Positions 1 through 6,133 of a stretch of 11,847 nucleotides of DNA are shown here, one piece after another (the first letter of the stretch is position 1; each line of letters begins with the position of its first letter). The notes under the pieces were generated by a model. That model had not been told where the DNA came from. It did no database searches and saw only the letters and a program-made list of their open reading frames with translations. The stretch lies in assembly GCA_043766915.1 (NCBI GenBank), contig JAYUHO010000232.1:1-11847 (forward strand), given 5' to 3'. The stretch is from JANNAT01 sp043766915. Its GTDB lineage: Bacteria; Pseudomonadota; Alphaproteobacteria; Rhodobacterales; Rhodobacteraceae. Both the position numbers and the translations under genes were made by a program.

Positions 1-317
1 CCCAGCGCCCCGCCCACCAGCAGCCCCGCCGAAATCATCGCCCAGCGCCCGGCGCGTTCTTTGCGCACCCACCACAGCACACAGCCGGAAATCACCAGCG
101 CCACCGCGATTAAGACCCATCGCACCACATCTGCGCTGTTGGCAAACAGGCCAAAATTGATGCCTTCATTCCAAGCCATCCGCAGGTTCAACAACGGCGG
201 AACCACGTCAATCTCGCCCAGATCGATCAGATTCATCTGGCGCACAACCAGCCATTTCGATGCCTGATCCAGACCGAAAGTGGCAATCGCCGTTATGCCC
301 AACGTGCGCATGCCCAT
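1..317 (-). CDS. lspA: Lipoprotein signal peptidase II, N-terminal part (cut by window edge)
   Basis: Inner-membrane aspartyl peptidase that cuts the signal peptide of diacylglyceryl-modified prolipoproteins. About 105 N-terminal residues are present. After a hydrophobic start comes the family motif DQASKWLV (residues 17-24), then RMAWNEGINFGLF (about 46-58), the alphaproteobacterial form of the conserved Asn/Phe block, then a second membrane segment (about 66-83). A third hydrophobic segment is cut at GGAL, just where the family normally reads GGAxGNxxDR. The catalytic Asp pair of the family lies beyond the window, so activity cannot be judged. The ATG shares one base with the purH stop (TGATG), which implies translational coupling; a second ATG two codons later is possible. 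The purH-lspA order is common in Rhodobacterales. Identity is confident; completeness is unknown. Confidence 0.93.
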   Translation of the reverse strand, partial: MGMRTLGITAIATFGLDQASKWLVVRQMNLIDLGEIDVVPPLLNLRMAWNEGINFGLFANSADVVRWVLIAVALVISGCVLWWVRKERAGRWAMISAGLLVGGAL

Positions 318-1903
318 CAGTGTCTGAAATGCCGCTGGTTTGTGAACACCATGGCAAGCCCCGCTGCATCCGCAGCCGCAATCACCTCGTCGTCACGCAT
401 CGACCCGCCGGGCTGAATGATGGCAGTGGCCCCCGCCTCGACCGCCGCCAACAAGCCGTCGGCAAAGGGAAAAAACGCATCCGATGCCACAACCGACCCG
501 ATGGCCGGGCTTTGCGCCAGCCCCGCCGCCTGTGCCATATCCTCTGCTTTGCGCGCAGCAATGCGGGTTGAATCAACCCTGCTCATCTGACCTGCCCCCA
601 CCCCCACCGTCGCCCCATCTTTCACATAAACGATCGCGTTCGATTTCACATGTTTGGCAATCTTCCATGCAAACAGCAAATCGGCAAGTTCGGCAGCAGT
701 AGGTGCGCGCTTTGTCACCACTTTCAGATCGGCGGCGGTGATCACGCCCGCATCCCGATCCTGCACCAAAAACCCGCCAGCCACCTGTTTGAACGCCATC
801 GCCGTGGCTATCGGATCGGCCAGCCCTGCCGTTGTCAGCAAGCGCAGGTTTTTCTTGGCCGCGAACACCGCGCGCGCGGCGTCGCTCGCCCCGGGTGCAA
901 TCACCACTTCGGTGAATATCTTAACGATCTCTTCGGCAGTTTCCGCATCCAGCGGCATGTTCAACGCCACGATCCCCCCAAAAGCCGAGGTTTGATCGCA
1001 GGCATAAGCGCGCAAATACGCCTCGCACAATGTAGGCGCCTGCCCGACGCCGCACGGATTTGCGTGCTTGATGATTGCGCAAGTCGGTGGGGCCCCCGCA
1101 AATTCCGACACCAATTCAAACGCCGCATCAGTGTCATTGATGTTGTTAAAGGACAACTCCTTGCCCTGCCATTGGCGGGCGGTGGCCACTCCCATCCGCC
1201 GCGATCCATCCGTATAAAACGCCGCTGCCTGATGCGGATTTTCGCCATAGCGCAATCCTTGCGCCAGCGTACCCGCAAACGCGCGATGCTTGGGAAACGG
1301 TTGGCTGAACTGCCCCGCCATCCATCCCGACACCGCCGCGTCATACGCAGCGGTCTTACTATAGGCCGCCAGTGCCAGTCTTTGGCGAAACGCCATCGTC
1401 GTGGCCCCGTCATTGGCGCGCATCTGGTCCAGCAAACTGGCGTAATCCGCAGGATCGGTGACCACGACAACAGATCGGTGATTCTTGGCGGCTGCCCGGA
1501 TCATCGCAGGCCCGCCGATATCAATATTCTCGATACAGGTGGCAGGATCGGCACCTTTGGCCACGGTTTCCTCAAACGGATAAAGATTGACGATCAGCAG
1601 ATCAATCGGCTCGATCCCATGCGCCGCCATTGCCAGCAAATGTTCGTCATCATCGCGCAGGGCCAACAGCGCGCCATGCACGTTCGGGTGCAGCGTTTTC
1701 ACGCGCCCATCCATCATTTCAGGAAAGCCCGTTACGTCTGACACATCGCGCACGACCAAGCCGGCGGTGCGCAGCATCCCCGACGTACCCCCTGTTGAGA
1801 TCAACTCAACTCCCTGCGCCGTCAGCGCGCGGGCAAGGTCCAGTAAACCTGATTTATCAGAGACAGAGATCAGCGCGCGTCCGATAGGCACAAGATTGGG
1901 CAT
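317..1903 (-). CDS. purH: Bifunctional AICAR transformylase / IMP cyclohydrolase
   Basis: Catalyses the last two steps of de novo purine synthesis in the cytoplasm: formyl transfer from 10-formyl-THF to AICAR, then ring closure of FAICAR to IMP. The length of 528 aa is normal for the family. The N-terminal MGS-like cyclohydrolase domain shows ALISVSDKSGLLDLA (10-24), STGGT (36-40), GRVKTLHP (66-73) and NLYPFEET (106-113). The transformylase domain shows GLRYGENPHQ (216-225), the catalytic Lys-His pair in IIKHANPCG (277-285), SAFGGI (306-311) and SDAFFPFADG near the C-terminus. The ATG has a good Shine-Dalgarno, AAGGGA, 5 nt upstream. The gene starts 18 nt after the heparinase-like gene and overlaps lspA by 1 nt, so the three are probably one transcript. 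Nothing is missing or broken. Confidence 0.98.
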   Translation of the reverse strand: MPNLVPIGRALISVSDKSGLLDLARALTAQGVELISTGGTSGMLRTAGLVVRDVSDVTGFPEMMDGRVKTLHPNVHGALLALRDDDEHLLAMAAHGIEPIDLLIVNLYPFEETVAKGADPATCIENIDIGGPAMIRAAAKNHRSVVVVTDPADYASLLDQMRANDGATTMAFRQRLALAAYSKTAAYDAAVSGWMAGQFSQPFPKHRAFAGTLAQGLRYGENPHQAAAFYTDGSRRMGVATARQWQGKELSFNNINDTDAAFELVSEFAGAPPTCAIIKHANPCGVGQAPTLCEAYLRAYACDQTSAFGGIVALNMPLDAETAEEIVKIFTEVVIAPGASDAARAVFAAKKNLRLLTTAGLADPIATAMAFKQVAGGFLVQDRDAGVITAADLKVVTKRAPTAAELADLLFAWKIAKHVKSNAIVYVKDGATVGVGAGQMSRVDSTRIAARKAEDMAQAAGLAQSPAIGSVVASDAFFPFADGLLAAVEAGATAIIQPGGSMRDDEVIAAADAAGLAMVFTNQRHFRH

Positions 1904-1921
1904 GGCAGTCCCTTTGATAAC

Positions 1922-3655
1922 TTACAGCGGCACCGGCATATCGTCCCGGTCAAGATCGCGGATGGCCAGCGGAGTATCCTGCGCTTTGGCCAAGGTCCAG
2001 CCGATCTGCGTTTCCAGCTCCATCGCGCGACCGAAAAGAACGATCTGCCGCGCAGCCCGCGGTTTCAGACGCCCTTTTTCCAAAAACACCGACGGTTCCA
2101 GCGCAAGTTTTGCGCGGCCGTCGTGGCGGAATACCCAAATCTCGCCGCTTTTCAGCGCCAGCGACACCGCCGATCCCCCCATATCCAGCGCCGCATCAAC
2201 ATCAGGATGCAAATGAAACCGCACCGCCAGCCCGACGCCTTGCAGTTGACTACCGGTCAGCAGGGTTTCAAACCTTACCCGCTCGGCGGCGGTGACGGCG
2301 GCCAGACGGTCCAGTCCGGTCAACTTGCGCCCATCACCGGACAGGGCCAGATCACGTGCATGGCCCAGCCCATGCGTTGCCGACCATCCCGTATGGGCGA
2401 CAAACAAATGCGCACCGTCCGGCCCGACCGATTGACGCACGGCAGACAGTTGCGCCCGATCCGTCATCGCTTCGGGGCCGTCACCAGCCTCAAGGCGGGA
2501 TGACGAAAACCCCTCAACCGCCAGGGTGGAATGCGACGGTGTGGCCCGCCCCGCCCGCCGCCACTCTGCGCCAAACGATACGCCAGACCCGCATGACACG
2601 ATCAAAGGCCGCCGCCCCGATGTCAGCTCAAACGCCGCCGTTGACGCGTGGGCCGACAGCCCCGCGCGCCCGTCCGGGGGCTGTGCTGCATCGACGATGA
2701 CTGTGGTGCGCCCTCCCGCCAGCCGGGCATAGCCCATCGCCAGCCCCGGTCCCAGTGCTGGCCCCGGTCGCACGCCCGCCGCGGCCAAAGCCTGATCCAA
2801 CCGCCCCTCAATCCCGCGGCCACCGCCCTGAAACCGCGCCAGACCGCCATCGGCATGACGCAAGGCGCGCAACGTTGGCGCAATCCGCTCTAACGCTGCG
2901 ACCAAGGGCGCGGGCGGAATGCGCCCCGCCTCGGACAAGGCCTGCTCCGCCCAGGTCAGCAGGGTAAATACTTCAAGCAATTCTTCGGGGTTGCGGGTGG
3001 GAATACCGCCCATCGCATCAATCTCGCGGGCGCAATCATCGGCCAGCGCCGCCACGGCCGGGGCAATCCGGTCTTCCATCCCCGTCAGGGCAAGCCCGGC
3101 ATAGATCAGCCCCGTCAACGCCTCAAACCGGGGCAAGCCGGGGGCGGATTGCGGCCATCGGCGCGACAGATACACCACCTGCGCCGACAGGCTGCGGTAA
3201 TAGGCATCCGATTGCGCCCGATCCCGCGCGGTCAGCAACAGCAGCGCATGATTGATCCAACGGATCAGCCGCCGCCCGGTTAAATCCGGCGTCCAGCCCG
3301 GCCCTTTACCCGCCCCAAACCGCGCGATCCAATCCCACGTCCACCCCTGCGCGCGCGCGCGCGCAGCCCCATCGCCCACTGCTGCCAGATCATCCAACCA
3401 GACAAACCCGTGGCTTTGGTCGGCCTGCCCGGGTTCTGTCAGGGTGACATCCCAGATCGCTTCGCCCGGTGCCTCGATCACCCGACCTTCAAACATGAAA
3501 TTCCCGGCAATCATCTGTTTGCCGCGCGCAAACAGCCCGATGCTGCGAGGTTCTGGCTGCGACACAAACCCGCGTGCGGGCGGTGCGCGCAACGCCCGCC
3601 ACATTGCCAGCCGATTGGCAAGGCTGCCGGTGCCTTTGGGTGCTGTCTTGGCCAT
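1922..3655 (-). CDS. Heparinase II/III family protein (cytoplasmic-looking, role unknown)
   Basis: 577 aa. Residues about 1-290 look like the alpha/alpha toroid half of the heparinase II/III lyase fold: helical, rich in Trp and Arg, with HADGGLARFQGGG at 267-279. From about 330 a beta-rich domain resembles the heparinase II/III-like C-terminal domain: LSAHASTAAFELTSG (333-347), PSHSTLAVEGFSSS (373-386), AHTGWSATHGLGHARDL (420-436) and RFHLHPDV (479-486). True family members cleave uronic-acid polysaccharides by beta-elimination and are exported. This one has no signal peptide, so a housekeeping role on an internal or cell-wall-derived glycan is as likely as polysaccharide breakdown. It is first in a probable operon with purH and lspA, a linkage I recall as conserved in Rhodobacterales. 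It contains a (GC)8 tract at 3349-3364 that encodes Ala-Arg repeats. Family call is good; substrate is unknown. Confidence 0.85.
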   Translation of the reverse strand: MAKTAPKGTGSLANRLAMWRALRAPPARGFVSQPEPRSIGLFARGKQMIAGNFMFEGRVIEAPGEAIWDVTLTEPGQADQSHGFVWLDDLAAVGDGAARARAQGWTWDWIARFGAGKGPGWTPDLTGRRLIRWINHALLLLTARDRAQSDAYYRSLSAQVVYLSRRWPQSAPGLPRFEALTGLIYAGLALTGMEDRIAPAVAALADDCAREIDAMGGIPTRNPEELLEVFTLLTWAEQALSEAGRIPPAPLVAALERIAPTLRALRHADGGLARFQGGGRGIEGRLDQALAAAGVRPGPALGPGLAMGYARLAGGRTTVIVDAAQPPDGRAGLSAHASTAAFELTSGRRPLIVSCGSGVSFGAEWRRAGRATPSHSTLAVEGFSSSRLEAGDGPEAMTDRAQLSAVRQSVGPDGAHLFVAHTGWSATHGLGHARDLALSGDGRKLTGLDRLAAVTAAERVRFETLLTGSQLQGVGLAVRFHLHPDVDAALDMGGSAVSLALKSGEIWVFRHDGRAKLALEPSVFLEKGRLKPRAARQIVLFGRAMELETQIGWTLAKAQDTPLAIRDLDRDDMPVPL

Positions 3656-3731
3656 CCTGCCTGCTTATCCTGCCAAATGCGCGTGCCGCGCTGCCCCAAC
3701 GTCCGCGTGTTGCCCCCGGATCATCAAAGGT

Positions 3732-3760
3732 AACATAGCGCGACCATGCCGCCATGTCAC
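3732..3760 (-). promoter_or_regulatory. Candidate sigma70 promoter of the heparinase-like/purH/lspA operon
   Basis: On the minus strand, GTGACA (3760-3755; five of six match TTGACA) is followed after exactly 17 nt by TATGTT (3737-3732; four of six match TATAAT). It lies about 75 nt upstream of the heparinase-like ATG, in the 126-nt gap after the saccharopine genes. No hairpin with a U-run is seen in this gap to end the upstream transcript. The call comes from consensus matching only. Confidence 0.5.
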
Positions 3761-3781
3761 CCGCTGCAATGGTAAAACCGC

Positions 3782-4924
3782 TTAGGCCAGATGATCCACC
3801 CGCTGCATATACTGCGCCAAACCCTGCACCTGCCCCAACCAATCGGCCAGCAGTTTGGGATCATGCGGCGCTGCATGCACCCCCACAGCGATCTGGCGGT
3901 TCAGCACTGCCTCGACCGCCAATGATACGGGCACCGATACCAGCCGCCCCATCGCGGACCCGCGCGCATCGCCCCAGGCATCCATCGCCCAGGTTTGGTG
4001 AAACACCGCACGCCCGTCGCGTTCGGCTTTCAGGCTGACACACAGGATCACCCGGTCAGGTTCTCCGGGTGCATAGGCGTTTTTGGCCAGAAATTCCGCC
4101 GCCATCGCGGCCAGTCGCGCGTCGCCTTCGGGGCCCGACAGCGTTTCGATCTCGGCAAACACCGGGGCCCACGCCGCGGCCCAGCCATTCAACCGGATCG
4201 TGCCGCGCACGAAATCGCGCAGATTCCAGTCTTTGTCGAACCGGTAATCGTCGATGAACCCATAGCTGTCGCGGTTCGGATAAACCTCAAAATTTTCCGG
4301 CACGGGCAGGGGCGCGGTGTAGGCGGTGATCGCATCCCAAGGCCGCGCCACGCGCAATTCCACAAAATTCCGCAGGCTGCGCGAGGGCGATCGCAACGCT
4401 TTCAGCACCCCCAGCGGGGCCCAGCTGAATTTATAGCGAAACGCATTGGGGATCTTGGGCACGCCACCGCAGTACGAGGTGAAACTAAGCACGTTATCAA
4501 TATGATAGGCCTTCGATGCCCGATACTGCGCCACCAGATCATGTGCCATCAGATGGTCAATGCCGGGATCAAGCCCAACTTCGTTGATCGACACCAGCCC
4601 CGCATCGCGGAACGCCGCGTCCAGTGCGCGCATTTCGGGCGCGATGTAGGACGACGACACAAAATGCGCGCCCGCCCCCAGACAGGCGGATGCAATCGCC
4701 ACGTGCTGATCAGCGGGCAGCATGGAAATCGCCACATCACCGGGCTGTAACGCGGCCGTCAGCGCGGCCAAGGAATAGGGCCGGATATCTGTGGCGATAT
4801 CCCCAACCGTCTCTTGCGCGCGGGCCACGGTGCGGTTCCACACCACCACCGGATGCCCCGCCTCAATCAGCCGCCGCAATCCGGGGCCCGATGACAGACC
4901 CGTGCCGCACCAATGAAGTGTCAT
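3782..4924 (-). CDS. Saccharopine dehydrogenase, L-glutamate-forming type (LYS9/SDH-like)
   Basis: Oxidises saccharopine to 2-aminoadipate 6-semialdehyde plus glutamate, the second half of the saccharopine route. 380 aa. The N-terminal Rossmann segment LHWCGTGLSSGPGLRRL (3-19) is followed by GHPVVVWNRT (23-32). Family blocks are FVSSSYIAPEM (88-98), the strongly conserved INEVGLDPGIDHL (113-125), and TSYCGGVPKIPNAFRYKFSWAPLGVL (149-174), which parallels the yeast Lys9 substrate-binding region. It is shorter than yeast Lys9 (446 aa) but complete at both ends. The ATG has a strong AAGGGAGA site 7 nt upstream that overlaps the stop codon of the partner gene; the intergenic gap is 12 nt, so coupled translation is likely. 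Related families are lysine 6-dehydrogenase and carboxynorspermidine synthase, but the adjacent LYS1-type gene favours saccharopine as substrate. Confidence 0.85.
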   Translation of the reverse strand: MTLHWCGTGLSSGPGLRRLIEAGHPVVVWNRTVARAQETVGDIATDIRPYSLAALTAALQPGDVAISMLPADQHVAIASACLGAGAHFVSSSYIAPEMRALDAAFRDAGLVSINEVGLDPGIDHLMAHDLVAQYRASKAYHIDNVLSFTSYCGGVPKIPNAFRYKFSWAPLGVLKALRSPSRSLRNFVELRVARPWDAITAYTAPLPVPENFEVYPNRDSYGFIDDYRFDKDWNLRDFVRGTIRLNGWAAAWAPVFAEIETLSGPEGDARLAAMAAEFLAKNAYAPGEPDRVILCVSLKAERDGRAVFHQTWAMDAWGDARGSAMGRLVSVPVSLAVEAVLNRQIAVGVHAAPHDPKLLADWLGQVQGLAQYMQRVDHLA

Positions 4925-4936
4925 AATGTTTCTCCC

Positions 4937-5986
4937 TTAAAGCCCCACGCTGTAACGATCAAACTCTGCTTTCGCGCGGCCCCAAACCCCAGTTTCGATT
5001 GCCCCCAATGTCATCAGGGATGGCAACAGTTGGGCGGCATAATCCGTGCTGCTTTCCACAGGCAATAGCGACGGCAAATTGTCGATGGCCATCACATCCA
5101 GCGGCGGCGCGTCTGCCACCCGCAACGCAGGCGCATCCCAATCCGTTGCACGGTCATAAACCATGACGGGCGAGAAATCCGAGGTCGGATCGCAGGCAAT
5201 ATCGCCGATCACCCGCAAAGCCCGCGCATCGGTTTTCGCTGATGCGGGCACGAACACCGGGCAACCGGGCCGCGCGAGGATGCAGTTCAGAAAAATCTCA
5301 TGGCGTAAAACCTCGGGAAACGGCCCCCCACGGGCGGTTTCGGCGATATCCCATTTCGTCACTGCCACACCCAGCGCCGCGCATAAATCAGCCGCCCCGG
5401 TGCCGACCCGTCCCAACGCCCCGATGATCAACGCACGCGGGCGGTCGAGGCCCGTCATTTCCGCCGCCAGATCATCCAACAACGCCGTCTTGCCCGCATA
5501 CTTGGCCACGGCCCCAGCCAAAGCGCCGCGCTGCTGTGCTGCCCAGCATTTCAACGAAACCGCCGCCCCCGCATAGCCCGCCCAATAGCCGAAGGCTGCC
5601 ACCCGCCGCCCCGCTTCATCGACCAGATACTCCAGATCATACAGGGTGCCACCCCCCGCCTTGAACCGCTGCAACAGGGTCTGTCCCGCAGGTTGCCCCT
5701 TGTAAGCGTGACCAAACATAGTGTGGCGGTGGCGCAGCGGCGTGCCATCTTCGGGCAGTTCTTTCAGACCAAAGATAATCGCATCCGCCGGTGCAGCGGG
5801 CCACAGGTTTTCGGCCACAATCCGGCAACCCGCCGCAGCGTATCCGTCAATGCCGATGGCCCGGCTGCGGCTGTGTTCGACAGTTACCTGCATACCAGCC
5901 GCCACCAACGCCGCCGCTCCATCGGGTGTCAGTCCGACACGGTCTTCATTGGGGCGCTGTTCGGCCCGTATCCACAGATGCGTCAT
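4937..5986 (-). CDS. Saccharopine dehydrogenase, L-lysine-forming type (LYS1 / lysine-ketoglutarate reductase-like)
   Basis: Interconverts L-lysine plus 2-oxoglutarate with saccharopine; in bacteria usually run in the condensing direction for lysine breakdown. 349 aa from the ATG. It matches yeast Lys1 along its length: WIRAEQRPNEDRVGLTP, then GLKELPE and FGHAYKGQ, which carry the Lys and His (about 75 and 93) matching the yeast acid/base pair K77/H96. Then come GGGTLYDLEYLVDEAGRRVAAFGYWAGYAGAA (quoted in part: GTLYDLEYL, RRVAAFGYWAG), the Rossmann turn IIGALGRVGTGAADLC, KWDIAETARGGPFPE and PPLDVMAIDNLPSLLPVESS. A GTG two codons upstream (5992) is an alternative start; the ATG at 5986 was preferred although GGCAGG lies 10 nt away. 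First gene of a two-gene unit, divergent from the SGNH/glycosidase-like gene. Confidence 0.9.
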   Translation of the reverse strand: MTHLWIRAEQRPNEDRVGLTPDGAAALVAAGMQVTVEHSRSRAIGIDGYAAAGCRIVAENLWPAAPADAIIFGLKELPEDGTPLRHRHTMFGHAYKGQPAGQTLLQRFKAGGGTLYDLEYLVDEAGRRVAAFGYWAGYAGAAVSLKCWAAQQRGALAGAVAKYAGKTALLDDLAAEMTGLDRPRALIIGALGRVGTGAADLCAALGVAVTKWDIAETARGGPFPEVLRHEIFLNCILARPGCPVFVPASAKTDARALRVIGDIACDPTSDFSPVMVYDRATDWDAPALRVADAPPLDVMAIDNLPSLLPVESSTDYAAQLLPSLMTLGAIETGVWGRAKAEFDRYSVGL

Positions 5987-6133
5987 CGTCACTTTGCCTG
6001 CCCGCCGTTTTTTTTCTTCTCCAGCGATACCAGATATATCGCCAAGGAACAGGGGCCTGCATCAGCAAATTCCCGGCAAACCGCGTTCGATGATCTCTGC
6101 AACAGATGGTCGGGCGCTGCTCAACCCGCTATC
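5987..6133. promoter_or_regulatory. Divergent intergenic region with an inverted repeat
   Basis: This gap of about 147 nt separates the lysine-forming saccharopine gene (minus) from the SGNH/glycosidase-like gene (plus), so it should hold both promoters. It contains a T8 run (6008-6015) and the dyad GCGATA-N7-TATCGC (6024-6042), a possible operator. I could not pick clear -35/-10 pairs for either direction. No regulator gene is adjacent and no small gene is evident. Confidence 0.4.

Noticed and set aside
650..1741. 363-codon plus-strand frame
   Set aside because: Antisense shadow of purH in GC-rich DNA; rich in Arg, His and Gln with no recognisable domain.
3489..3842. 117-codon minus-strand frame between saccharopine and heparinase-like genes
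   Set aside because: Overlaps both neighbours in another frame and runs through the candidate promoter; no family features.
5693..6133. N-terminal extension of the SGNH/glycosidase-like frame
   Set aside because: The frame is open but lies over the conserved lysine-forming saccharopine gene on the other strand, and its translation is low-complexity with no family similarity.
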